DNA from: Acidobacteriota bacterium
GTDB lineage: Bacteria; Acidobacteriota; Vicinamibacteria; Vicinamibacterales; UBA8438
Direction of reading: 5' to 3'
Length of the DNA stretch: 64,000 bases
NCBI GenBank assembly: GCA_011523845.1
Contig: WTFV01000204.1
Coordinates: 1-64,000, forward strand
In this document: in pieces, positions 43,452 to 52,102 of the stretch
How positions within the stretch are numbered: position 1 is the stretch's first letter
Layout of the letters: every line of letters starts with the position of its first letter
Program-made: the position numbers and the translations under genes
The notes under the pieces: model-generated
Databases searched by the model: none
Told to the model about the DNA's origin: nothing
The model's input: only the letters and a program-made list of their open reading frames with translations

Positions 43452-44819
43452 ATGCAGGGACATCCGTCGGGAGAGGCGGTGCGCCGGCTGGCCGCCGCGG
43501 TCGTGCTGCCGGCCTGCCTGGCCGGCTGCCTTCAGGAGGGCCGCGGGCCCGGTCCGCTCACCGGACCGTCCACGCTCTCGCTGTCCATCCGCCTGCGCGC
43601 GACGCCCGACGTCCTGCCGGCGGACGGCGCGGCCCAGGCGGTCGTCACCGTGGCGGCGGTCGGCCCGGACGGCGCGCCCGCCGCGAACCTGCGGCTCGCC
43701 GTGCGGATCGTGGAGGACTCGATTCCGCACGATGTCGGCCGACTCTCCGCCCGGTTCGTGGTGACCGATGCCGCTGGACGCGCCGCGTTCTCGTACCGGG
43801 CGCCTGCGCCGTCCGGCGGAGCGCGCGGCGAGGTCGATCGCGGTCGAGTCGTCACGCTGGTGGTTGCGCCGGTGGGCGACGACTTCGCGGACGCGGTCGA
43901 GCGGCGGGTTCGCATCCGTCTCGTTCCGGCCGGCGCCGTCATTCCTCCCTTCGACGTGGAGCCCGGCTTCGAGGTGACGCCGGCGACCCCGGCGGTCTTC
44001 GACCAGGTGCGGTTCAGCGCCGCCGCCTGTCGAGCCGGGGAGCCGGCCGCGAACACGTGCACCCGTGATCCCTCCGGTCTGATCGTCGCCTACGAGTGGG
44101 ACTTCGGCGACGGCGGGCGCGCCTCGGGGCAGCAGATCGCGCACGCCTACTCGACCGCCGGCGCGTATCTCGTGCGGTTGACCGTCAGCGATTCGTTCGG
44201 CCGGTCGGCGGAGGCGACGAGCACGTTGACCGTCGCCGCGGGGACGCCTCCGGTCGCCTCGTTCACGGTGTCCCCGATTCCGGCCACCGCCGGCGCCGAG
44301 GTCTTCTTCGATGCCGGCGCGTCGACTGCCGCGGCCGGCCGGCGCATCGTGTCCCATGCATGGAGCTTCGGGGACGGCAGCGCCGGCAGCGGCGTGTCGA
44401 CCAGCCACGTGTACAGGACCGCGAACACCTATGCGGTCGTCCTCGACGTGACCGACGATGCAGGGCGCCGCGGCTCGACCACCGCGACGGTGGAGGTCGT
44501 CGACGCGGCGCCGGTGGCGGCTGTAGGTAGAATGACGCCGCATGCGCTTCACACCGCGAGAACGGCTTTCCGCCCGCGCGTCGGCGGTGCGGCGGGAGCT
44601 GGGCAACCGCGGTCTCGACACGCTGGTCGTCACGGCTCTGCCGCATCTCTTCTACCTGCTCAATCTGCGCGCGAGCGCCGGCATCGCCGTCGTGGAGCGG
44701 GAACCGCCGGGCCTCCGACTCGTCATCGACTTCCGCTACGTCGAGGCGGTGAGCCGTCTCCGGCGGCAGGACGTCGCTCCCGCCGAGCTGGAAGTGATTC
44801 AGGTGGAGAGCACCTATGA
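43452..44819 (+). CDS. PKD-domain lipoprotein with overrunning 3' end
   Basis: Secreted lipoprotein: signal with lipobox LAGC near residue 26, an Ig-like domain at about 40-170 (TPDVLPADGAAQAVVTVAAVG, split at AAQAV), then two PKD domains with the hallmark WDFGDGGRASGQQIAHAYSTAG and WSFGDGSAGSGVSTSHVYRTAN (each split at GDG). PKD similarity ends near base 44520. The frame then runs 278 bp into pepP with an Arg/Gly-rich nonsense-like tail; stop codons stand in both other frames at 44524 and 44528, suggesting a frameshift or a lost stop. Confidence 0.7.
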   Translation: MQGHPSGEAVRRLAAAVVLPACLAGCLQEGRGPGPLTGPSTLSLSIRLRATPDVLPADGAAQAVVTVAAVGPDGAPAANLRLAVRIVEDSIPHDVGRLSARFVVTDAAGRAAFSYRAPAPSGGARGEVDRGRVVTLVVAPVGDDFADAVERRVRIRLVPAGAVIPPFDVEPGFEVTPATPAVFDQVRFSAAACRAGEPAANTCTRDPSGLIVAYEWDFGDGGRASGQQIAHAYSTAGAYLVRLTVSDSFGRSAEATSTLTVAAGTPPVASFTVSPIPATAGAEVFFDAGASTAAAGRRIVSHAWSFGDGSAGSGVSTSHVYRTANTYAVVLDVTDDAGRRGSTTATVEVVDAAPVAAVGRMTPHALHTARTAFRPRVGGAAGAGQPRSRHAGRHGSAASLLPAQSARERRHRRRGAGTAGPPTRHRLPLRRGGEPSPAAGRRSRRAGSDSGGEHL

Positions 44820-45708
44820 CGAGACCCTGTGTCAGCTCCTGCGGCGCCGGCCGGCCGCGCGGGTCGCGGTCGAGGCCGACCATCTCAGCGTGCGGCGCTG
44901 GACGTGGCTGCAGCAGGCGCTCGAGACGAGCCTGACGCCCGCCGTGGAGATCGTCGAACGGGTGCGGACGATCAAGGACGGGCACGAGACGCGGCTGCTG
45001 CGGGAGGCGGGGCGGATGCTGGCCGCCATCGTCGATCCGGCCTGTCGCCGTGCGCGGCGCGGCCGCACGGAGGTCGAGGTGGCGAAGGAGGTGGAGCGGT
45101 TGATCGAGGAGGCGGGTTTCGAGCGGCCGGCGTTCGATTCCATCGTCGCGTCGGGCCCCAACGCCGCGCTGCCGCATGCGTCTCCGACCGGGCGGACGCT
45201 GGTCGAGGGAGACCTGGTCATCCTCGACTTCGGCGGCGTCCACGAGGGATATTGCGTCGACGTCTCGCGCACCGTGTCGATCGGGCCGCCGTCGCCGCCG
45301 GCGGCCCGACTGCACCGGGCGGTGAGCGACGCCCAGGCGGCGGCGATGGCCGCGGCCGCGCCCGGCGTGCTCGCGAGCGAAGTGGACGGGGCCGCCCGGA
45401 CGGTGCTGGAACGCTACGACCTCGCGCATCGCTTCGGGCACGGCACGGGCCACGGGCTGGGGATCGAGGTGCACGAACTGCCCCGGGTCGGCAGGCGGCG
45501 CACGGGTTCCGCGGAGCAGGAGGACATGGCCCTGGCGCCCGGGATGGTGTTCACGATCGAGCCCGGCGTCTACGTCCCCGAGCTGGGAGGGGTGCGGATC
45601 GAGGACGACGTGTTGATGACCGGGGCGGGCATCGAGGTGCTGACGCCGGCGTGCCGGCGGCTGATCGACACGGACGGGCCGGCCTGCACGAAGGTCGATG
45701 GCCGCTGA
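44542..45708 (+). CDS. pepP: Xaa-Pro aminopeptidase (peptidase family M24)
   Basis: Removes N-terminal residues preceding proline. The 388-residue product has a creatinase-like N-domain (1-145) and a pita-bread catalytic domain with the five metal ligands in order: DFGGVHEGYCVDVSRT (two Asp), GHGTGHGLGIEVHE (His), IEPGVYVPELGG (Glu) and GVRIEDDVLMT (Glu). ATG 44542 is supported by family similarity from the first residues. Xaa-Pro dipeptidase is the alternative. Confidence 0.93.
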   Translation: MRFTPRERLSARASAVRRELGNRGLDTLVVTALPHLFYLLNLRASAGIAVVEREPPGLRLVIDFRYVEAVSRLRRQDVAPAELEVIQVESTYDETLCQLLRRRPAARVAVEADHLSVRRWTWLQQALETSLTPAVEIVERVRTIKDGHETRLLREAGRMLAAIVDPACRRARRGRTEVEVAKEVERLIEEAGFERPAFDSIVASGPNAALPHASPTGRTLVEGDLVILDFGGVHEGYCVDVSRTVSIGPPSPPAARLHRAVSDAQAAAMAAAAPGVLASEVDGAARTVLERYDLAHRFGHGTGHGLGIEVHELPRVGRRRTGSAEQEDMALAPGMVFTIEPGVYVPELGGVRIEDDVLMTGAGIEVLTPACRRLIDTDGPACTKVDGR

Positions 45709-46333
45709 GTGGGGCCCGCTCTACGCGATTGTCGACGCGGGCCTGGCCGCGCGGCACGACTGGACGGTTCCCGACCTGGCGGCCGCCTGCCTCGACGGCG
45801 GCGCCCGCCTCCTGCAGTTGAGGGCGCCGGGTGTCCCGAGCGACGTTCTGGAGGGGTGGTGCGATGCCGTCGTCGCGCGCGGCTCGGGATACGGAGCGAC
45901 GGTCGTCGTCAACGACCGCGTCGACGTCGCCCGCCTGTGCGGCGCGGCCGGCGTCCATCTCGGACAGGACGATCTGCCGGTCGAGTGCGCGCGCCGGATT
46001 GTCGGGAAGCACGCTGTCGTCGGGTTGTCGACGCACACGTCCGAGCAGTTGGGGGCTGCGCTGGCGAAACCGGTGACCTACGTGGCGGTCGGTCCCGTCT
46101 ACCCGACCGGCACCAAGGACACCGGCTATCGACCGGTGGGGACGTCGTTCGTCCGTGAGGCGGTCGCCCGTGCCGCGGCGACCCCGGTCGTGGCCATCGG
46201 GGGAATCACGCTGGAGCGGGCGCCGGCGGTGCTGGCCGCGGGCGCCGCCGCGGTCGCGGTGATCGGCGATCTGCTGGCCGGGGGAGCACCCGCGGCCCGG
46301 GTGCGGGCCTACGTCGACGGTCTGGCGAAGTAG
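45698..46333 (+). CDS. thiE: Thiamine phosphate synthase
   Basis: Joins the pyrimidine and thiazole halves of thiamine. The 211-residue barrel has VVVNDRVDVARLCGAAGVHLGQDDLP (split at VARLCG), VGLSTHTSEQ and YVAVGPVYPTGTKDTGYRPVG, a full ThiE glycine/Lys loop. As in the paralogue at 18642, the Q-L-R-E-K motif is altered (QLRAPG, Pro44), so activity is likely but not certain. It overlaps pepP by 11 bp, and its 3' end overlaps the antisense transporter gene by 25 bp. Confidence 0.87.
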   Translation: MAAEWGPLYAIVDAGLAARHDWTVPDLAAACLDGGARLLQLRAPGVPSDVLEGWCDAVVARGSGYGATVVVNDRVDVARLCGAAGVHLGQDDLPVECARRIVGKHAVVGLSTHTSEQLGAALAKPVTYVAVGPVYPTGTKDTGYRPVGTSFVREAVARAAATPVVAIGGITLERAPAVLAAGAAAVAVIGDLLAGGAPAARVRAYVDGLAK

Positions 46334-47703
46334 TCGAGCGTGAGCGAGCGCACGGTACCGACCAGGAACGCAATCCCGATCAGGTTGGGAAAGGCCATGA
46401 AGCCGTTCAACAGCGTGCCGATGGCCCAGACGAGCGGTACGGAGACGACCGCGCCCACCAGCACCATGACCGTGAAGACCACGCGGTACGCCAGGATGAC
46501 GCTCGAACCGAACAGGAACTCGATGCACTTCTCGCCGTAGTACGCCCAGCCGATCAGGGTCGAGAACCCGAACAGGAACGAGCAGAGCGCCACTATCAGC
46601 GAGGCCAGGGGTATGGATGTCGCCAGCGCCGCCGCTGTCAGGTCGCCGCTCGCTCCCTGGTAGGCAGGATCGGTCCACAGCCCGGACGTGATGATGATGA
46701 ACGCCGTCATCGAGCAGACGACGATGGTGTCCATGAACACCTCGAAGATGCCGATGACCCCCTGCTCGGACGGGTGCTTCACCTTGGCGATGCCGTGGGC
46801 GATGGGGGCGCTGCCCAGGCCGGCCTCGTTCGAGAGCACCCCGCGACTCACGCCGGCGGCGATGACCTGCGCCACCGATGCGCCGACGAACCCGCCGAAC
46901 GCCGCGGCCGGCTGCAGGGCTCCGGCGACGATCTGACCCAGCACGGCCGGGATCTGCGCCGCGTTGAGCACGACGTAGGCCAGCGCGGCGGCGACGTACA
47001 GCACGATCATGGACGGCACGAGCCGCTCGGCCACGGCCGCGATGCGGCGAATGCCGCCGAGGAGCACGAGTCCGACCACGGTGCTTATCAGCAGTCCGGG
47101 GACCAGGACCGGCACCTCGAGTCCGGTCAGGTCGCGCGCCGCCTCCGTGAAGGTGCGCGCGACGGTGTTCGACTGCGCCATGTTGCCGGTGCCGAACAGC
47201 GCGGTGGCGGCGCCGAAGAAGGCGAACATGCACGCCAGGGCCTTGCCGGCCGCCGCGTGCGGTACGCCGCGGGTGATGTAGTACATGGGCCCGCTGGCGA
47301 GTTCGCCGGTTTCGCGGGTGACGCGGTAGCGCACCCCCAGCACCGCCTCCGCGTACTTGGTGGCCATGCCGACGGCGGCCGTGACCCACATCCAGAAGAT
47401 CGCGCCGGGACCCCCGATGAGGATAGCGGTGGCGACGCCGCCGATGTTGCCGTTGCCGACGGTCGAGGCCAGCGCCGTCGAGAGCGCCTGGAACGACGTG
47501 ATGGCGCCTTCGCCCGTTCCCGACCCCGGCCGGGCGAGGGCGCTGCCGACCGTGCGCCGCACCGCGAGCGGGAACTGCCGCACCTGTACGAAACCGGTCC
47601 GGATCGTGATCAGGATGCCTACGACCACGAGCACGAGCGGCATCGCGAACGGTTGCCACACCAGTGCGTCGAGGGCGGTCACCTGGTCGGTCAGGGTCTG
47701 CAC
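46309..47703 (-). CDS. Sodium:alanine symporter family (AGCS) transporter
   Basis: Inner-membrane Na+-coupled carrier for alanine or glycine. The 464-residue product has about ten membrane segments and the AGCS signatures FQALSTALASTVGNGNIGGVATAI (split at VGNGNIGG), GPMYYITRG, SRGVLSNEAGLGSAPIAH and STLIGWAYYGEKCIEFLFG. GTG 47703 has GGAG 6 nt upstream and is preferred to TTG 47715. It overlaps thiE by 25 bp at the 3' ends. Confidence 0.93.
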   Translation of the reverse strand: MQTLTDQVTALDALVWQPFAMPLVLVVVGILITIRTGFVQVRQFPLAVRRTVGSALARPGSGTGEGAITSFQALSTALASTVGNGNIGGVATAILIGGPGAIFWMWVTAAVGMATKYAEAVLGVRYRVTRETGELASGPMYYITRGVPHAAAGKALACMFAFFGAATALFGTGNMAQSNTVARTFTEAARDLTGLEVPVLVPGLLISTVVGLVLLGGIRRIAAVAERLVPSMIVLYVAAALAYVVLNAAQIPAVLGQIVAGALQPAAAFGGFVGASVAQVIAAGVSRGVLSNEAGLGSAPIAHGIAKVKHPSEQGVIGIFEVFMDTIVVCSMTAFIIITSGLWTDPAYQGASGDLTAAALATSIPLASLIVALCSFLFGFSTLIGWAYYGEKCIEFLFGSSVILAYRVVFTVMVLVGAVVSVPLVWAIGTLLNGFMAFPNLIGIAFLVGTVRSLTLDYFARPST

Positions 47704-47737
47704 GTCACGCTCCAATCGAGAGTCGGCGGCGGCGAGA

Positions 47738-49105
47738 TCACAGCATCGACGCCAGAGTGGCGATGAGAATGCAGGCGATGGCGGCGGGGCAGATCCAACT
47801 GATCAGAAAGGCCCACAACGCCGGGGCCGGGAACCAGGCTCCCTCCGCCCGGAGCTCCTCGAGTGCGCGCTCCACCCCCCAGATCCGGCCGATGAAGATC
47901 GCCGTGAGGCAACCCCCGACGGGCAGGGCGAACTCGTTCCAGGCATTCACCATCAGATCGAGGAAACCGATGCCGAGCCCCGGCACGCTGGTGAACACGG
48001 CGACCGCGCCGTTGCCCAGCGCCGACGGGATCGCGAACACGGAGACGACGCCGGCGACCGCGCCGACGGCCTTCGCGCGCGACCAGCCCAGGGCATCCAC
48101 GCAGTGCGACACCGGGACCTCGAGCAGCGAGATGGTCGAGGTGAGCGCAGCGACGCTCAGCAGGAGGAAGAACGCTCCGCCGAAGAGCTGGCCGCCGGGC
48201 AGGTCGGCGAAGAGACGTGGAAGCACCGTGAAGATCAGTCCGGGTCCGCTGCTGGTCGGATCGAACCCGGCGATGGAGAACCCGACCGGGAAGATGATGA
48301 AGCCGGCCAGCAGTGCGATCGACGTGTCGAGGGCCACGATCCAGAGCGCGGAGGCGGCGATGCCGTCCCGGCGACTGAAGTAGCTGCCGTAGGTGAGAAT
48401 GCAGCCCATGCCGAGGCTCAGGGAGAAGAAAGCCTGGCCGAGCGCGGAGGTGAAGACCGTCACGTCGGCCAGGCGGGACAGGTCCGGACTGAGGTAGTAG
48501 GCCAGTCCCGCTCCCGCGCCGGGCAGCGTGACCGCCCGCACCGCGAGCGCAATCAGCAGCAGGACGAGGAGCGGCATCAGCGCCTTGGTCACCCGCTCGA
48601 TGCCGGTGCGCACGCCGCCGAGCAGAACGGCGGCCGTCGTCCCGATGACGAAGAGCGCGAGCGCCGCGCTGACCAGGCCGTTGCCGGTGAACTCGCCGAA
48701 GAAGCGGCCGATCTCGTCGGGCGTGCCGGTGACGGCGCCGGTCGCCGTGAACCAGACGTAGGCCACGGCCCAGCCGGCGATCACCGAGTAGAACGACAGG
48801 ATGCCGGCCCCGGCCAGCACCCCGAGCCCGCCGACCAGCCACCAGCGGCCGCCGGGGGCGAGCGTGGCGAACGAACCGACCGGACTCAGCCGCGTACGCC
48901 GGCCCAGGGCGATCTCGCCGGCCATGATCGGCGCGCAGATCAGGAAGATGCAGGCGAGATAGACGACCACGAAAGCGGCGCCGCCCCCCTGTCCGACCTG
49001 GGTCGGGAACCCCCAGATGTTGCCGAGGCCGACGGCCGATCCGGCCGCCGCCAGGATGAAGCCGGTGCGGGAGCTCCACATGCCGCGCGAGGGGGTCGTG
49101 CTCAC
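47738..49105 (-). CDS. Neurotransmitter:sodium symporter (NSS) family transporter
   Basis: LeuT-fold Na+-coupled amino acid transporter. The 455-residue product has the first-helix signature FILAAAGSAVGLGNIWGFP, then GGGAAFVVVYLACIFLICAPIM (split), SLGMGCILTYGSYFSRRDGI, and about eleven membrane helices. GTG 49105 has GGAGG 10 nt upstream and the conserved helix starts soon after; longer in-frame starts lie in the promoter region. Substrate is unknown. It probably shares a transcript with the AGCS gene 34 bp downstream. Confidence 0.93.
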   Translation of the reverse strand: MSTTPSRGMWSSRTGFILAAAGSAVGLGNIWGFPTQVGQGGGAAFVVVYLACIFLICAPIMAGEIALGRRTRLSPVGSFATLAPGGRWWLVGGLGVLAGAGILSFYSVIAGWAVAYVWFTATGAVTGTPDEIGRFFGEFTGNGLVSAALALFVIGTTAAVLLGGVRTGIERVTKALMPLLVLLLIALAVRAVTLPGAGAGLAYYLSPDLSRLADVTVFTSALGQAFFSLSLGMGCILTYGSYFSRRDGIAASALWIVALDTSIALLAGFIIFPVGFSIAGFDPTSSGPGLIFTVLPRLFADLPGGQLFGGAFFLLLSVAALTSTISLLEVPVSHCVDALGWSRAKAVGAVAGVVSVFAIPSALGNGAVAVFTSVPGLGIGFLDLMVNAWNEFALPVGGCLTAIFIGRIWGVERALEELRAEGAWFPAPALWAFLISWICPAAIACILIATLASML

Positions 49106-49150
49106 TTCGGTCGTGCCTCCGTCTGGTGCGGACGTCCGTGGTTGGTCCGC

Positions 49151-49174
49151 ATTGTACCGATCCCGCGGTACACT
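49151..49174. promoter_or_regulatory. Divergent -10 boxes around an inverted repeat (transporter/folD)
   Basis: A perfect inverted repeat GTACCG (49154-49159)/CGGTAC (49166-49171) with a 6-bp spacer is flanked by TACAAT on the minus strand (49156-49151, towards the NSS gene) and TACACT on the plus strand (49169-49174, towards folD). Both -10 boxes overlap the arms, so a protein binding the repeat would affect both. -35 boxes are weak. Confidence 0.45.
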
Positions 49175-49215
49175 CGGAAGGACATGCCTGCCCGACCGAC
49201 TTCCGCGAGGGGCGC

Positions 49216-50166
49216 TTGAGCGCCGCCGCGTCGCCGGCGCGCGTCCTCGACGGCGCCGCCGTCGCCGCCGAAATCCGGGACGCGCTGCGGCCGCGCATCG
49301 AGGCCGTCCGCCGTGCCGCCGGGCGTCCTCCGACCCTCGGACTCCTGCTGGCGGGAAGCGATCCGGGTTCCGAGGTCTACGTCCGCAACAAGATGCGCCA
49401 GGGCGAGGGGCTCGGGATCGGTACGGCGCTGGAGCGCCTGCCCGCATCGGCCGCGTTCGAGGAAGCGCTGCGGGTCGTCGAGGCGTTCAATGCCGACCCG
49501 GACATCGACGGCATCCTGGTCCAGTCGCCGCTGCCGGCCGGGATGGGGGACGACGCGGAGCGGCGCATCTTCGAGGCAATCGAGCCCTCGAAGGACGTCG
49601 ACGGGTTCCATCCGGAGAACGTCGGCCGACTGGTGCAGCAGACCTCGACCCTGGCGCCCTGCACGCCGTCGGGCGTAATGGAGCTCCTCGACCGCAGCGG
49701 CGTGGCGCTGAACGGCCGGCAGGCGGTCGTGATCGGCCGCAGCGACATCGTCGGGAAGCCGATGGCGATGCTGTTGCTGCACCGCCACGCCACGGTCACC
49801 ATCTGTCATTCGCGCACCGTCGATCTGCCGCGCGTGGCGTCGCAGGCCGACGTGCTGGTGGCGGCGGTGGGGCGTCCCGCCTTCGTGACCGTCGAGTTCG
49901 TCAAGCCGGGTGCGACGGTCGTCGACGTCGGGACCAACACGCTCACGGATCGCGACCAGGTGGCGTCGATCTTCGGCGTCGGCTCGAAGAAGCTGGCTGC
50001 TTTCGACAGGCGCGGCCGCGTGCTGTCCGGCGACGTCCATCCCGGCGTGGCGGGTGTCGCGGGTGCGATCACGCCGGTCCCGGGCGGCGTCGGCCCGCTG
50101 ACGATCGCGATGCTGCTGTCGAATACCGTGCAGGCGGCCGAACAGCGGTTGCGCTGGCGAGCCTGA
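49216..50166 (+). CDS. folD: Bifunctional methylene-THF dehydrogenase/cyclohydrolase
   Basis: Interconverts methylene-, methenyl- and formyl-tetrahydrofolate for purine and formate metabolism. The 316-residue product has SEVYVRNKMRQGEGLGIG (with the catalytic Lys), DGILVQSPLPAGM, PSKDVDGFHPENVGRL, PCTPSGVMELL, VVIGRSDIVGKPMAMLLL and the C-terminal GAITPVPGGVGPLTIAML. TTG 49216 is chosen because a GAGGGG ribosome-binding site precedes it; the upstream codons lie in the promoter. Confidence 0.97.
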   Translation: MSAAASPARVLDGAAVAAEIRDALRPRIEAVRRAAGRPPTLGLLLAGSDPGSEVYVRNKMRQGEGLGIGTALERLPASAAFEEALRVVEAFNADPDIDGILVQSPLPAGMGDDAERRIFEAIEPSKDVDGFHPENVGRLVQQTSTLAPCTPSGVMELLDRSGVALNGRQAVVIGRSDIVGKPMAMLLLHRHATVTICHSRTVDLPRVASQADVLVAAVGRPAFVTVEFVKPGATVVDVGTNTLTDRDQVASIFGVGSKKLAAFDRRGRVLSGDVHPGVAGVAGAITPVPGGVGPLTIAMLLSNTVQAAEQRLRWRA

Positions 50167-50247
50167 GCCGGGCGCCTCGCCGCTCCCGGCGCCACGCGGG
50201 CGCCTCGCCATCGGCTCCCCTGGGAGGCCCTCTCCGTCCCGGCCGGT

Positions 50248-50856
50248 TCACGAGCCGCTGGCGGCGGCCAGCGCCCGGCAGAGGGAGGCGGTCTCCCGGT
50301 CGGTCTCCGCGAAGGAGCCGTCGGTCCTGACCACCGCGTCGGCGCGGGCGACCTTCTCCGCGATGGGAAGCTGCGCGGCGATGCGGCGGCGGACGTCGGC
50401 CGCAGAGAGCCCGTCGCGGGCCATGACCCGCCGGAGCTGGGTCGCAGGGTCGCAGGCCACCACGACGACGCGGTCGAAGGCTTCCGCGCGTCCGGTCTCG
50501 AAGAGCAGCGGAATGTCGGCGACCGCGAACGGCGCGCCGGTGCAGGCGCGGCAGCGCCGGAACCACGCGTCGATCGCCTCGCGGACCGGCGGATGGACGA
50601 CGGCTTCGAGCGCGGATCGAGCGGTCCGGTCCGCGAACACCAACCGTCCCAGGCGGTCGCGGTCCAGCGTGCCGTCGGCGGCGAAGACGTCGGGTCCGAA
50701 CCGGGCGCGCAGGCGGGCGCACGCGGCCTGGTCCGGCTGGACCACGGCCCGTGCGAGCTGGTCGGCGTCGATCGTCGGCACCGAACGCCGGCGGAGCAGT
50801 CGGATCACGTGGGACTTTCCCGTGCCGATGCCCCCGGTGAGCGCCACTCTGATCAT
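50248..50856 (-). CDS. coaE: Dephospho-CoA kinase
   Basis: Last step of coenzyme A synthesis. The 202-residue product starts MIRVALTGGIGTGKSHVIRLL (split at GTGKS; P-loop residues 8-15), then PTIDADQLARAVVQP and VADIPLLFETGRAEAFDRVVVV (split at FETGR). It is the last gene of the minus-strand run headed by kdsA and lies 17 bp after lapB. The 81-bp gap to the convergent folD has short GC-rich repeats but no clear terminator. Confidence 0.96.
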   Translation of the reverse strand: MIRVALTGGIGTGKSHVIRLLRRRSVPTIDADQLARAVVQPDQAACARLRARFGPDVFAADGTLDRDRLGRLVFADRTARSALEAVVHPPVREAIDAWFRRCRACTGAPFAVADIPLLFETGRAEAFDRVVVVACDPATQLRRVMARDGLSAADVRRRIAAQLPIAEKVARADAVVRTDGSFAETDRETASLCRALAAASGS

Positions 50857-50873
50857 CGAACCGGCAGCGTGGC

Positions 50874-52094
50874 TCAGGCCGGAGCCTCTTCGGCCTCCTC
50901 CGCCGGCGCGATCCGCTCTTCCACGAAGGTGTTCCACTCGTGGCACTGCGGGCACTGCCAGAGCAGCTCCGTGCTGCGGTAATGGCAACGCATGCAGACG
51001 TGGGGATCGAGGTAGAAGACGGCGTCGTGGGTCAGTTCGACGTAGCGGCGCACCAGGAGCGGATCGAAGTCGAGCGTGGTGAGGGCGCGCCATATCGCCT
51101 GGTGTACCGCCAGTGCGTGGGGATTGTGCACCAGCGACTCGAAGAAGAGGTCGAGAGCCCGGGTCGGGTCGCCGCGGTTGGCGAAGTGCTGCCCGAGGGT
51201 CAGGCGCGCCCGCCAGTCCTGGGGATTCGCATCTATGAGTCGCCGGCACAGGTTGACGAAGCGCTGTGGGCCGTCGAGTCGTCCGTAGGCTGCCTCGAGT
51301 CGGGTGAAGGCGAGGTACGACCGTTCCGGCGCCGTGCGGCTGATCTGCTCCCACATCGCGATCGCCTCGGTCGTGCGCCCCTGCGACAGGTAGACGTCGC
51401 CGAGATTCAGCGATGCGGGCACCGTACGGCTGTCGAGATCGAGGGCCGTCTCGAAGTGCCGGATGGCCTGTTCGGGAGTGCCGTTGCGCATGGACTGGAG
51501 GCCGAGCTCGTTCTCGAGAAAGGCCAGAATGGCCTGGTCTCGCGGCTTTTCGCCGGCCGGCGCGATGTTGGTGATGCGCTGTCGAATCGCGCGGGCCTCC
51601 TGCCACTGTTGCTGCTCCTCGTGGATCTTCTCGAGATTGAGCAGGGCGTACTGGTTGCCGGGATCGAGTCGAGTCACCTCCGAGAACGACTCGAAGGCCC
51701 GATCGACGAAGCCGCCGCGCTTGTAGTCGAGCCCGAGGCAGAGCTGCACGTAGGCCTGCTCCGTGGTGCTCAGCTTGGGACGCTGCAGCAGCCGCTGGTG
51801 CAGGTGGATCGCCTTGCTGACCTGACCCCGTTCGCGATACAGGTTCCCCAGGATCAGGTTTATTTCGAGCGCCGTCGAATCGAGCCCCATCGCCTTGGTC
51901 AGCTCCTCGATGGCCAGGTCGATCTGGTTCGACACGAGGAAGTTCAGGCCCAGGATGTAGTGGGGCGACTCGCGGATCTTTCGACGGTCTATCCAGCGGC
52001 CGTCCTGCAGCTTGTAGCGCTCCCAGGCCTTGCCGATGGCGAGACCGGCGAGCAGTGCGACGAGAGCGGCCAGCAGGGCCAGCGTGTCGGTCAT
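50874..52094 (-). CDS. lapB: Lipopolysaccharide assembly protein LapB (YciM)
   Basis: Membrane-anchored TPR protein that in E. coli presents LpxC to FtsH and so sets LPS output. The 406-residue product has one N-terminal membrane helix (LALLAALVALLAGLAIG), about seven TPR units at 45-350 (SPHYILGLNFLVSNQIDLAIEELTKAM, split at VSNQID), and the rubredoxin-like metal site CMRCHYRSTELLWQCPQCHEW near the C-terminus. Next to kdsD and kdsA, it fits LPS control. Confidence 0.94.
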   Translation of the reverse strand: MTDTLALLAALVALLAGLAIGKAWERYKLQDGRWIDRRKIRESPHYILGLNFLVSNQIDLAIEELTKAMGLDSTALEINLILGNLYRERGQVSKAIHLHQRLLQRPKLSTTEQAYVQLCLGLDYKRGGFVDRAFESFSEVTRLDPGNQYALLNLEKIHEEQQQWQEARAIRQRITNIAPAGEKPRDQAILAFLENELGLQSMRNGTPEQAIRHFETALDLDSRTVPASLNLGDVYLSQGRTTEAIAMWEQISRTAPERSYLAFTRLEAAYGRLDGPQRFVNLCRRLIDANPQDWRARLTLGQHFANRGDPTRALDLFFESLVHNPHALAVHQAIWRALTTLDFDPLLVRRYVELTHDAVFYLDPHVCMRCHYRSTELLWQCPQCHEWNTFVEERIAPAEEAEEAPA

Positions 52095-52102
52095 CCGTCT
52101 CG

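Noticed and set aside
50167..50247. Terminator between folD and coaE from repeated GGGCGCCTCGCC
   Set aside because: The repeat is direct rather than inverted and no T-run follows, so a terminator is not supported.
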